DNA of 64,000 nt from Desulfobacterales bacterium (lineage in GTDB: Bacteria > Desulfobacterota > Desulfobacteria > Desulfobacterales > CAFBRK01), in contig JAIPEL010000010.1 in assembly GCA_021737185.1 (NCBI GenBank), positions 1 through 64,000 on the forward strand, read 5' to 3'. The notes beneath the pieces are model-generated. The model was given only the letters and a program-made list of their open reading frames with translations. It was not told the origin of the DNA and ran no database searches. Positions within the stretch are counted from its first letter, which is position 1; each line of letters starts with the position of its first letter. Positions 44,177 to 52,237 of this stretch are shown here, one piece after another. The translations under genes and the position numbers were made by a program.

Positions 44177-45121
44177 TTAAATCAGGGTCTTGGCCTGCTC
44201 GATCCATTTTTCCACACCCTCCATCGCGATGAACTTGTTTTTTTCGACCACGGCGGCGTGGAGTTTCCCTGGTGTGCAGGCTGCCAGCTTTTTCAGTGAA
44301 AAGATGCCTACCGCATTCAGAAGCTTTTCCCGGGCGAGTCCGATGCCGTCGATCCGGGTCAGATCAGCGGTATCGGTTTCCTCCGGTGTTTCAACCGGTG
44401 CATCATCCATTTCGGGTTCGGCGCTCTGGACAGGGGGGGGCGGCATGGATTTTTCAGGCGTGTTAACCGCAACGTCATCTTGAGGGCTCCGCGGTGATGA
44501 AACGCCGGTCCAGGCAAGATGTGCCCCGTTGATGTCTGTCCTGAATTCAGCCAGCAGATCTCCGACGGCTTGTTTCAGATTGCCTGCGTGCTCTTGGATT
44601 TTCTGCACAAAAAGCTCCCGTTCAATACGGCCTTCCCGCGCCATGTCCACCCGGTCCCGCCGAAAATCCGATGTCATTTGGGAAACGGTTTCCTGTAAGT
44701 CGGACACAAAACGGTCCAGGCTGTTTCTCAACCGTCGTGCCATTTCGGTATGATCGCCCCGCATGGTATCTTGCATCGTTTTTACCGCATCCGCCAATTC
44801 GACAACATCCTGTTTCACTCCGTCCACAAACGCACCAAGATCTGATCTTGTCCTTGCCGCCGTTTCAATCCGATTGCTTGCAAAATGCGCCAGCATCGTA
44901 TTCACATCTTTGCTCAACACGCTTGAATGCGTGGCCAGCTTGTCTCTCAACTCAAGGGCCATCGCACGCCGCTGATCGCGGAAGCGCGATTGCATGTCTT
45001 TGGCATCGGCCCGCAGCGCATCCGTACTGTAACGCAACAGCTCTAAAAAAGTGGATCGAGTTTGCCGCAGGGCACCGATCTCATCATGCAGGCGGGTCAT
45101 ATCATTCGCCAGGCTCCCCAT
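44177..45121 (-). CDS. GvpC-like coiled-coil protein with helix-hairpin-helix end
   Basis: A 314-residue protein. Residues about 10-205 are amphipathic helical repeats with regularly spaced blocks such as TLEL-like FLELLRYSTDALRADAKDMQ, DLGAFVDGVKQDVVELADAV and SLDRFVSDLQETVSQMTSDF, about 33 residues apart, as in the GvpC surface protein. An acidic, proline-rich linker follows (about 215-255). Then comes a helix-hairpin-helix domain, LTRIDGIGLAREKLLNAVGI, of the DUF4332 type. It lies directly downstream of gvpA, the normal gvpC place. I infer a vesicle-strengthening protein with an unusual extra domain. Confidence 0.65.
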   Translation of the reverse strand: MGSLANDMTRLHDEIGALRQTRSTFLELLRYSTDALRADAKDMQSRFRDQRRAMALELRDKLATHSSVLSKDVNTMLAHFASNRIETAARTRSDLGAFVDGVKQDVVELADAVKTMQDTMRGDHTEMARRLRNSLDRFVSDLQETVSQMTSDFRRDRVDMAREGRIERELFVQKIQEHAGNLKQAVGDLLAEFRTDINGAHLAWTGVSSPRSPQDDVAVNTPEKSMPPPPVQSAEPEMDDAPVETPEETDTADLTRIDGIGLAREKLLNAVGIFSLKKLAACTPGKLHAAVVEKNKFIAMEGVEKWIEQAKTLI

Positions 45122-45224
45122 GGTATTTCTCCTTTGTATTTGTAGATCATTGAAAATATTCCGGGGATTCGCCCTCCCGTAATGTGGATTTCAATCATCC
45201 TGACCGTCGCTTGTCTCCGGCAAT

Positions 45225-45264
45225 ATTTTGGTGAGAGACCGATGTCACGGTCTCTCACCAAAAT
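45225..45264 (-). terminator. Perfect 17-bp hairpin just after gvpA
   Basis: ATTTTGGTGAGAGACCG and its exact complement form a 17-bp stem with a 6-base loop (ATGTCA), starting 5 bp after the gvpA stop. No long T-tract follows. It may partly terminate transcription and stabilise the gvpA mRNA, favouring high GvpA output relative to downstream genes. Confidence 0.8.
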
Positions 45265-45269
45265 GCAAT

Positions 45270-45488
45270 TTACGCCGGAGCAGCGGCTGCCGCGGTGAGA
45301 CCAATGGCCTCGGCATACTTCAGATAGGTCTCGACAGAAGCCACGACAACTCTTGCTTCAATGGACAACAGCTCAATGCCGACCAGGGAGACCTTGGCCC
45401 AGGCATCAATTACGATTCCTTTGTCCAGAATCCGATCGACGACTTCGGCAAGGCTCGAGGAATCGGTAGACTTGTTAATTTTTGCCAT
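45270..45488 (-). CDS. gvpA: Major gas vesicle wall protein GvpA
   Basis: A 72-residue Gvp[21 protein letters not shown] followed by [20 protein letters not shown] and [15 protein letters not shown] is the canonical amphipathic helix-strand-strand-helix core; the tail is alanine-rich. A GGAGGAAC site lies eight bases before ATG 45488. It polymerises into the gas-permeable, water-excluding shell. The sigma-54 promoter at 45571-45587 should drive it, and the hairpin at 45225 follows it. Confidence 0.97.
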   Translation of the reverse strand: MAKINKSTDSSSLAEVVDRILDKGIVIDAWAKVSLVGIELLSIEARVVVASVETYLKYAEAIGLTAAAAAPA

Positions 45489-45570
45489 GATGTTCCTCCT
45501 TTTGGTTTAAAAAGATTGGGTGAAAAAATTTCTGATTTTCGACTTCAGGCATGCCTGTCTTTTATATTTC

Positions 45571-45587
45571 TGCAATGAGTGTGCCGG
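45571..45587 (-). promoter_or_regulatory. Sigma-54 (-24/-12) promoter of gvpA
   Basis: On the minus strand the site reads CGGCACACTCATTGCA, matching TGGCACN5TTGCW with the invariant GG (45585-45584) and GC (45573-45572) exactly ten bases apart. Transcription would start near 45560, giving a leader of about 72 nt before gvpA. The leader carries the palindrome CAGGCATGCCTG (45546-45557). An NtrC-type activator is encoded in the same locus at 52238. Confidence 0.8.
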
Positions 45588-45765
45588 GCTGGGTACAAAT
45601 GGGCAAAAGCGTCGTGGGGGTCCGGCCCACAGACGGCGATGGCGCTTGGCCTGCCGCGGCCTTGCGGGGTGGCGTGGAAAAAAGCCGGGGGGCGGAATTT
45701 GTAAACTTCTCGGCCGGTCGCCATAAACAGCAACAATGAATCTTCGAAACGAGGGAGTCGACACC

Positions 45766-45781
45766 ATGGCGGAAACGCCAT
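45766..45781. promoter_or_regulatory. Candidate activator site, ATGG-N8-CCAT
   Basis: The palindrome ATGGCGGAAACGCCAT lies about 190 bp upstream of the gvpA -24 element, the usual distance for an enhancer bound by an NtrC-type protein. Two copies of ATGG-N8-CCAT also lie at 54325-54363. It could instead be a hairpin ending the response-regulator transcript. The rest of 45489-45811 shows no gene. Confidence 0.45.
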
Positions 45782-45811
45782 ATTTTACGGGAGTGTGTTC
45801 CCCATATCCGG

Positions 45812-46201
45812 TTACAGAGTGGGAAAAGACGGGATGCTTTCAATGACCTTCAAAATTGTCTCATTTTCAAACGGCTTGGACACGAAACCGTTGATGTGTT
45901 TTTTCTTCAGTGCGGTCTTCACCATCCTATCCCCTTGATAATAATAGCCGGAAACGAGCACGATTCGGATTGAGGGTTGGAGCCGGCGTATTTTCAAGGC
46001 CAATTGCAACCCATCGATATCCGGGAGTTTTGCATCCAGAAAAATCATTTGAAAGTCATCCTTGGACAGCAATTCCAACGCATCCGCACCGCTTAATGCC
46101 CTACGGGCAACCATTCCGCTGTTCTCGACGATGTGCACCAATGCCCAGCACATATCCGGTTCATCATCCACCACGAGGATTTTCGCTTTCCGGGTTGTCA
46201 T
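45812..46201 (-). CDS. CheY-like response regulator of the gvp locus
   Basis: A 129-residue receiver domain from ATG 46201 (AAGGGG site); the frame upstream to 46264 overlaps the kinase stop. ILVVDDEPDMCWALVHIVEN gives the acidic pocket, IFLDAKLPDIDG the acceptor Asp, and GFVSKPFENETI the Lys. No output domain. It follows the PAS kinase gene and precedes gvpA, so kinase and regulator form a pair that may relay signals to the sigma-54 activator. Confidence 0.9.
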   Translation of the reverse strand: MTTRKAKILVVDDEPDMCWALVHIVENSGMVARRALSGADALELLSKDDFQMIFLDAKLPDIDGLQLALKIRRLQPSIRIVLVSGYYYQGDRMVKTALKKKHINGFVSKPFENETILKVIESIPSFPTL

Positions 46202-46263
46202 ATGCCCCTTGTTCTCGTTTGGCCCCTGATCGCCGCCATGGAAAACCGGTAGCGCCGTTCCCA

Positions 46264-47745
46264 TTACTGCGGCAGCGGCAGGGTGATCGTAAATATGGTG
46301 TCCCGGCCTTGATGGCTGGCCACTTCGATGGTGCCGGAATGCTGTTCGATAATCGAAAAACAGATGGAAAGGCCCAGACCAATACCGGTTCCCACCAGTG
46401 ATGTCGTGAAAAACGGGTCGAAGATTTTATCGATGTTTTCCTTTGAAATGCCTTGGCCCGTATCGGCCACCCGAATCAACACTTCGCGGCCTTTTGTCCA
46501 AACCGATACGGTTAGGGTGCCGCCATCAGCCATTGCTTTAATGGCGTTTAACAACAAGTTGACAAACAACTGCTGCAGTTGACCGGCACTGCCTTGGATC
46601 ATCACGGGCTTTGCCGGCAACTCTGGGTTGAATGAAATCTTCTGGAGCTTGATCTCGTTGGAAATCAGCGCAATGGATTCTTTGATCACATCCAACAAAT
46701 TGATCAATTCTTTGACAGATTTCTCAGCAGGTCGGGAAAATTCCAGCAAATTTTCGATCACCTTGCCAGCCCGCTTGATCCCCTTGTGAATTTTACGGGC
46801 ACATTCGATACGAAAATCCGCCGAGATCTCTTTATCTTGAAGAAACTGAGCCGCTGAAGAACAGACCGCCAGCGGATTTCGAATCTCATGGGCGATACCG
46901 CCGGCCATCACGCCCAAAGCGGCAAATTTTTGCGATTGGAGTAGCTGGGCTTCCATTTTTCGGTGCTCGGTATAATCGCGGCCCACCAGGACGATCCCGT
47001 CGATCTCCGAATGCGAATGTTTCATGGGTGAGCAAACCCAGGAAACGTGAAGATTCGCCCCGTTTTTGGTCACCAGGTTCCATTTCCCAATCACCGTTTC
47101 CCTGCGGCCGCTCATTTCTCCCAAAATCCCTTTGACCATTTCCCGGTTGTCGGCCTTGCAGAAGCGGTAAAAATTCCGCCCTTCGACTTCAGCAAAAGAG
47201 TAACCGGAGATCCGTTCGGCCGCCGGGTTCCATGACAGAATTTTTCCGTCTGTATCGGTGGACAGTATGATATCGCTGGCGCTCTCGAATATGCTCGCAA
47301 GATGGCGTTGAACCCTCTGAATCTCTTCGCTCAAATTCACTTGTTTGGTCACATCGTCCATCAACAGCATGACGTTTTTAACAGACTCCTGCCAATGGAC
47401 CGGGGTAATGCGATAATAGTAAGTCCGTGTGGAAATACCGGGCGATCGAAAGATTATCCGTTGCCCTTTGAAGGGACAATTTGACCGGAACGCCCGGCGA
47501 ACCTGGTTGATGATATCAGTCTTTTCGACAATGATGTCAGGGAAAATTTTCTGCAGGGGGTAACCGACGGTGTCGGATATTGATCGGCGCATTTTTTCCA
47601 GAAAATTACGATTGGCCAGGACAATGCACAGATTCTTGTCGATGATCAATACCGACGAGGGCATTGTATCCAGCAGCATGGCATTCATTTTTTCATGCCA
47701 GCCGCTACCATTGCTGCCAGTATCCTTTTTTTGACTTGATCCCAT
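46264..47745 (-). CDS. PAS histidine kinase of the gvp locus
   Basis: A 493-residue cytoplasmic kinase. ATG 47745 is chosen for its GGGAGG site; frames further upstream overlap the gvpF/L gene region. Two PAS domains (about 20-130, MPSSVLIIDKNLCIVLANRN, and about 140-265, DGKILSWNPAAERISGYSF) precede HisKA (GGIAHEIRNPLAVCSSAAQF) and HATPase (TGIGLGLSICFSIIEQH). The HExRNP type and lack of membrane segments fit NtrB-like sensing of an internal signal. Probable partner: the receiver encoded next, at 45812. Confidence 0.92.
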   Translation of the reverse strand: MGSSQKKDTGSNGSGWHEKMNAMLLDTMPSSVLIIDKNLCIVLANRNFLEKMRRSISDTVGYPLQKIFPDIIVEKTDIINQVRRAFRSNCPFKGQRIIFRSPGISTRTYYYRITPVHWQESVKNVMLLMDDVTKQVNLSEEIQRVQRHLASIFESASDIILSTDTDGKILSWNPAAERISGYSFAEVEGRNFYRFCKADNREMVKGILGEMSGRRETVIGKWNLVTKNGANLHVSWVCSPMKHSHSEIDGIVLVGRDYTEHRKMEAQLLQSQKFAALGVMAGGIAHEIRNPLAVCSSAAQFLQDKEISADFRIECARKIHKGIKRAGKVIENLLEFSRPAEKSVKELINLLDVIKESIALISNEIKLQKISFNPELPAKPVMIQGSAGQLQQLFVNLLLNAIKAMADGGTLTVSVWTKGREVLIRVADTGQGISKENIDKIFDPFFTTSLVGTGIGLGLSICFSIIEQHSGTIEVASHQGRDTIFTITLPLPQ

Positions 47746-47800
47746 CCAGTCAGGCCTCCCGGCCGCTTCAACCCTGGCCGGCCACCCGGCGCGATACTTG

Positions 47801-48616
47801 TTACCCAAGATGCCGCATGTGGTGATCGTCCACAACGAAGTTATACGGCGGCCACGGGCCGCTGAGCATCATCCGTTCGTCTTTCCGGTTATCGAGTTGG
47901 TAAAAAATTTCCTTGAAGCGCGTCAAATCCCCATTGGGGACCAGAAAGAACAAGGAAAGCAACCATTGCGGATTGCAACACCCGGGCTTTGCATTGCAAA
48001 GGGATGATGGCTGGGTTGCTTTCAGCTCGTTTTCCGATTTGAATTTAACAAAGATGCCGGAAAACGCCGATCGGTATTGTTCAATAATCGTTTTAATGAA
48101 TGGGTTGTTTCGGTCTTGCCCATCGTACAGCGCCTTTCGTTGATTCAGGTACGCCCGGCCGGTGATTTTGGATCTTGGATTTTGGATTTTAGATTCCGAA
48201 TTCCTTACATCATCCCCGATAAATCGGGATCTACGCTTCGCTCCGGCAATCTTCAATCGACAATCTTCAATCAATAACCGGATGCCCATTTCCACACAAC
48301 CGTCCAACTCCGACAGCAGGCGGTGATAGCGCGGGGCATTTTCCTTCAAATGGTAACCGATCCGGGATTTGTCGGCAATCACATTCCCGTAACGCAGGGG
48401 GATGACGGCTTGCCGGGCGAAAAACGCGGCGATCACGTTTTCAAAACGCTGCAGCACACCGATGCTCACCGGCGATTCGGAAGTGTTCATGGCCGAGACA
48501 GCCGTGTTGAGTCCGTTGTACGACACAACCTCCACCGGCCGCCCGTCGATTCCCGACAAGGCTGTGGCGGGCTGATTTTTCATATCTGCGAATATGCAAT
48601 ACATAAGATAGCTCAT
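47801..48616 (-). CDS. GvpF/GvpL family protein carrying a repeat-derived insert
   Basis: A 271-residue GvpF/L protein from ATG 48616 (GAGGGG site). Typical parts are MSYLMYCIFADM, VIPLRYGNVI, EMGIRLLIED and the C-terminal SGPWPPYNFV. Between about residues 113 and 150 it contains DCRLKIAGAKRRSRFIGDDV and NSESKIQNPRSK, which read an intergenic-type repeat, so the insert is an in-frame acquisition between two conserved blocks. Whether the protein still works is unclear. A short Cys stretch (CNAKPGCCNPQ) lies near residue 210. Confidence 0.82.
   Translation of the reverse strand: MSYLMYCIFADMKNQPATALSGIDGRPVEVVSYNGLNTAVSAMNTSESPVSIGVLQRFENVIAAFFARQAVIPLRYGNVIADKSRIGYHLKENAPRYHRLLSELDGCVEMGIRLLIEDCRLKIAGAKRRSRFIGDDVRNSESKIQNPRSKITGRAYLNQRKALYDGQDRNNPFIKTIIEQYRSAFSGIFVKFKSENELKATQPSSLCNAKPGCCNPQWLLSLFFLVPNGDLTRFKEIFYQLDNRKDERMMLSGPWPPYNFVVDDHHMRHLG
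48163..48277. repeat. Repeat inserted in frame in a gvpF/L gene
   Basis: The segment has TTGGATTTTGGATTTTAGA at one side, a CCCGATAAATCGGG hairpin in the middle, and CAATCTTCAATCGACAATCT at the other. Similar GAAGAATGA/GACGATTGACG text occurs between genes at 56240-56280. It keeps the reading frame open for about 38 codons. Confidence 0.7.
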
Positions 48617-48636
48617 TTTCGCCCCTCTTGACCGGA

Positions 48637-49473
48637 TCACGCCACATTTAGAGACGGGCAAAAGCTGTACGGCGGCCATGGCCCTGAGAGATCAAAGCGC
48701 AATCCGTTTTTCTCCTGCGTATGTTGTATTTTTTTTAGGTGCGCAGCGAAGTTTTCCTGTAAATCCCGTGAAACCAAAAACGACCAGTTCAAAACCATAT
48801 CCATATCGAGGCCCGTAGACTTTCTGGATAGCACTTTGAGTTCACGGAAATCCGCTGTGTACGGCGTTAATTCATTGAAAACGGTCGACAAGATCGTCTT
48901 CAATTGTTGGTTTATTTGTTGTTCAAATTCAGAGGCCATCTGCTTTTGCATAAAATACTGTTTTCCCGGCGACACATCGGCAAGACGCTCATCATTGCCG
49001 GCCGCAAGATCCGGTTTGAGCGCGTGCCGTGCCCGCTGCCGGTCCAGATACCCCTTAACCGCCCATTCCGTTTTGGTTGCCACCTTCCTTAAAAATTCCG
49101 AAATGACCCCATAGTGACGGACACACAATGCCAGCATTGGCCGTGATGAGGAAAAAATGGTTCCAAAGCGGGCCGGCAGCACGGGTGCGTGTTGCATGAC
49201 CGCTTCGACCACCTTCTGATGGCGCAATGCCCGCGGGCCGACCCATTCCAGGTTCTTGAGGTTTGTTTCGCCGGCCGGCCCGCTGAAATCCGCAACGTTT
49301 ATCCGGCTTGTCACGGCCACAACGTCCTTGTATGCCTGTTGGGTAACCGGATCGCCGGTATCGACGCCGGGGATTTTCAGTGGCGGCAGACCGGCGGCAG
49401 GGGCAAAACAATACAGATAAACGCCCTTAGCGCCGTACGGTTGCTTTTGTGTATCACCGGATTCAATTGCCAT
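48637..49473 (-). CDS. GvpF/GvpL family protein
   Basis: A 278-residue GvpL/F protein from ATG 49473, overlapping the 3' end of the AAA ATPase gene by 11 bp. Visible are KGVYLYCFAPA, VVAVTSRINVADFSG, VLPARFGTIFSS, YFMQKQMASEFEQQINQ and the terminal SGPWPPYSFCPSL. This is the common GvpL layout with the two-domain fold. It probably works with the neighbouring paralogue in assembling GvpA. Confidence 0.9.
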   Translation of the reverse strand: MAIESGDTQKQPYGAKGVYLYCFAPAAGLPPLKIPGVDTGDPVTQQAYKDVVAVTSRINVADFSGPAGETNLKNLEWVGPRALRHQKVVEAVMQHAPVLPARFGTIFSSSRPMLALCVRHYGVISEFLRKVATKTEWAVKGYLDRQRARHALKPDLAAGNDERLADVSPGKQYFMQKQMASEFEQQINQQLKTILSTVFNELTPYTADFRELKVLSRKSTGLDMDMVLNWSFLVSRDLQENFAAHLKKIQHTQEKNGLRFDLSGPWPPYSFCPSLNVA

Positions 49474-51592
49474 GGGAAGACTCCGTACGCAGGGTGTCGA
49501 ACAAATCGCCGGCCGTAATGGATAAACCCGAATCGTCGTCAAGAACCGTATCCCGGCCGGACTGCACGGCACGGCGGACCGCAGTTAACGCCGCTTTATG
49601 GCAAAGCCCGCTGATTTCAGCCCCGCTGAAACCTTCTGTTTTCGCCGCTAACGAATCGATGGAAATATCCGCTTCAAGGGGCTTGTTGCGCAAATGTATT
49701 GTAAAAATCTCTTTGCGCTCCCTTTCAGCCGGCTTTGGAATATCGATGATTTCATCAAAGCGTCCGGGTCTCAGCACGGCCGGATCCAGCGTGTCGATGC
49801 GATTGGTCGCGCCCAGCACTAAAACGCCATGGAGTTCTTCGATCCCGTCAAGTTCGGTCAGAAGCTGGCTGAGAACCCGCTCCGACACATGCGAATCCGA
49901 TGCGCTGCCGCTTCGTACCGGAACCAGGGCGTCGATTTCATCGAAAAAAACAATGCAGGGCGCGGCCTGCCGTGCTTTTTGAAAGACCTCCCGCACGGCC
50001 CGTTCCGACTCGCCCACATATTTTGAAAGAAGTGCCGGACCTTTGACGGAAATGAAATTGACATGGCTTTCACTGGCAAGCGCTTTGGCGATAAGCGTTT
50101 TCCCGCATCCCGGCGGGCCGGAGAGCAGCACGCCTTTGGCCGGTCTGATGCCGGCCTGCTCGAAAAGATGAGGATAATGCAGCGGCCACTCGACGGCTTC
50201 TACCAGACATGTTTTCACCGTATCCAGCCCGCCGACATCATCCCATCCGACATTCGGCACCTCTACGAAGACCTCCCGGATCGCTGACGGCTCCACTTCC
50301 CGCAGTGCCCCCCGGAAATCGTCCATGTGGATTTCCAGCTCAGCAAGCTGTTCGTAGGGGATGGCGGAGAGTGCGAAATCGATTTCAGGTATGATCCGTC
50401 GCAGACAAAGCATGGCCGCTTCCCGGCACAAGGCTTCAAGATCCGCACCGACAAAACCGTGGGTAATTTCGGAAAGGTGGGCCATATCCACATCCGGCGC
50501 CAACGGCATACCGCGGCTGTATATGTTGAGAATTTCCAGCCGGCCGAAGCGATCGGGAATCGGAATGGTAATTTCCCGGTCAAAACGGCCGGGGCGCCGA
50601 AGCGCCGGATCCAGGGCATTGGGGATATTGGTGGCCGCAATGACAATGACATGTTGGCGCCTGTTCAGCCCGTCCATGAGGGCCAAAAGCTGGGCCACCA
50701 CCCGCTTTTCAACGTCACCTGCCGATTTTTCCCGGCGTGGGGCAATGGCGTCGATTTCGTCCAAAAAGACGATGCTGGGTCCCTTGCGGCTGGCTTCATC
50801 AAAAATTTTGCGAAGATGGGCCTCGCTTTCCCCATAGAACTTGTGGATTACTTCCGGGCCGCTGATGGAAAAAAACTGGGCATCGGTTTCATGGGCAATG
50901 GCACGGGCGATGAGGGTTTTGCCGCATCCCGGCGGCCCGTGAAGCAGCACCCCTTTTGGGGCGTCGATCCCGAGGCGGTTGAACACCTCCGGATAACGAA
51001 GCGGGAGTTCGATCATCTCGCGAATCCGCAATAATTGGGACTTGAGCCCGCCGACATCTTCGTAGGCCACCCGGCCTGCTGCATTGGCCTCCCGGGTTTT
51101 GCCGATGGTCAGCCGGGTGATGGGATTGATGAGCACCGGGCCCTTGGGCGTTGTTCCTTCCACCGTGAAATCCGCCGACCGGCTGCCGAAAAGATTGGCC
51201 CGGATGTGATCACCCGGCAGAACGGGGATTCCGTCCAACAGGCTTCCGATATATTTCAGGTCCCGTTCACCCGGAATAACGGTTGCCGGGGCCAAAGATA
51301 CCTTTTGTGCTGGGTGACAGGTTGTTTTCCGAATGGTCACAAGCTCATCCAGGCCGGCGCCGGCGTTTTCCCGGGTGAGGCCATCGAGCTGTATACGGGA
51401 CTGGCCGCGCATCTCCTTGAAAGCCGGCATGACCTTGCATACGGTTTGGCGTTTGCCCTCGACGGCCACGATGTCCCCGATGGCCAATCCCAGCTGTGTC
51501 ATGTCCTCCGGCCCCATTCGGGCAAGGGCTCTGCCGACGTCCTTGCTGAGTGCCTCGGTGACTTTGAGCTTTACAACGTCTGTCTTTTCCAT
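49463..51592 (-). CDS. CDC48/p97-type AAA ATPase of the gvp locus
   Basis: A 709-residue protein with an N-terminal CDC48-type domain (about 8-95, double-psi barrel start VKLKVTEALSKDVGRALARM) and two AAA modules. D1: GVLLHGPPGCGKTLIARAIA, SIVFLDEIDAIAPRREKS, ALDPALRRPGRFDREITIP. D2: GVLLSGPPGCGKTLIAKALA, CIVFFDEIDALVPVR, TLDPAVLRPGRFDEIIDIP. Both modules keep Walker A, Walker B and arginine fingers, so both should hydrolyse ATP. CDC48 proteins unfold or extract proteins. Encoded between hsp20 and gvpF/L, it may remodel or dismantle vesicle proteins. Confidence 0.93.
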   Translation of the reverse strand: MEKTDVVKLKVTEALSKDVGRALARMGPEDMTQLGLAIGDIVAVEGKRQTVCKVMPAFKEMRGQSRIQLDGLTRENAGAGLDELVTIRKTTCHPAQKVSLAPATVIPGERDLKYIGSLLDGIPVLPGDHIRANLFGSRSADFTVEGTTPKGPVLINPITRLTIGKTREANAAGRVAYEDVGGLKSQLLRIREMIELPLRYPEVFNRLGIDAPKGVLLHGPPGCGKTLIARAIAHETDAQFFSISGPEVIHKFYGESEAHLRKIFDEASRKGPSIVFLDEIDAIAPRREKSAGDVEKRVVAQLLALMDGLNRRQHVIVIAATNIPNALDPALRRPGRFDREITIPIPDRFGRLEILNIYSRGMPLAPDVDMAHLSEITHGFVGADLEALCREAAMLCLRRIIPEIDFALSAIPYEQLAELEIHMDDFRGALREVEPSAIREVFVEVPNVGWDDVGGLDTVKTCLVEAVEWPLHYPHLFEQAGIRPAKGVLLSGPPGCGKTLIAKALASESHVNFISVKGPALLSKYVGESERAVREVFQKARQAAPCIVFFDEIDALVPVRSGSASDSHVSERVLSQLLTELDGIEELHGVLVLGATNRIDTLDPAVLRPGRFDEIIDIPKPAERERKEIFTIHLRNKPLEADISIDSLAAKTEGFSGAEISGLCHKAALTAVRRAVQSGRDTVLDDDSGLSITAGDLFDTLRTESSHGN

Positions 51593-51722
51593 AAGTCTAT
51601 TCCTGTGATGGCCGGCCGTTGAAAGCTACGGTCAGCAGCCCGAGGAACGAGGGGCCACTGAACTGAATTGGGAAATCGATTATTCTCCCACACCTTTCAT
51701 GGCCATCTTCAACCGGGAAACC

Positions 51723-52220
51723 CTATGTGCACTTTATTTCCAATATCCCGTTATTACATGAGATCTGCATCTTTTCCCTGAGATAGCTTTTGGGCATGAG
51801 AATTTCCTTGCGAAACTTCTTTTCACCTTTTTCCGCATACAACGTTAACAGGTCGTCGCGAACATCTATTTGCACGTCCTCTTCGCTGATGCCGGGCATT
51901 TCAACGACGATGATTGTACAGTCTTTCTCTTCGAATATATCGGCAACAGGCTCGCGGATCTCCTGCACCACGGCCTCTCCGGTGTCTTCATCTCTGCGGA
52001 TGTTTCCGAAGGGTTCGACCGTAACTGGATCGCCGCCTATCCCCGTTTTGATGGAAAAGCCGTAAACCCCTTTAATGCCCTCGCCCTTTTGGTTGAATTT
52101 CAACTCTCCGGTTCTTGACAATTGCTCGCCTTTTTCCGCAAGAGCGCCCAGTTTGTCCACAAGTTCCGCAAAACCGTTTATGATTCCCTCCAGGCCACCC
52201 TTGCTCTTTTTACGTGCCAT
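51723..52220 (-). CDS. Hsp20-type protein, GvpH-like
   Basis: A 165-residue protein from ATG 52220 (AGGAGGG site). An N-terminal helix (MARKKSKGGLEGIINGFAEL) and a glycine-rich region precede an alpha-crystallin domain, with CTIIVVEMPGISEEDVQIDV and the end ISCNNGILEIKC. This layout is that of GvpH, an Hsp20-like accessory of gas vesicle loci. It lies between the sigma-54 activator and the CDC48 gene, giving a chaperone-ATPase pair. Confidence 0.87.
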   Translation of the reverse strand: MARKKSKGGLEGIINGFAELVDKLGALAEKGEQLSRTGELKFNQKGEGIKGVYGFSIKTGIGGDPVTVEPFGNIRRDEDTGEAVVQEIREPVADIFEEKDCTIIVVEMPGISEEDVQIDVRDDLLTLYAEKGEKKFRKEILMPKSYLREKMQISCNNGILEIKCT

Positions 52221-52237
52221 GATCCCTCCTGTTTTGG

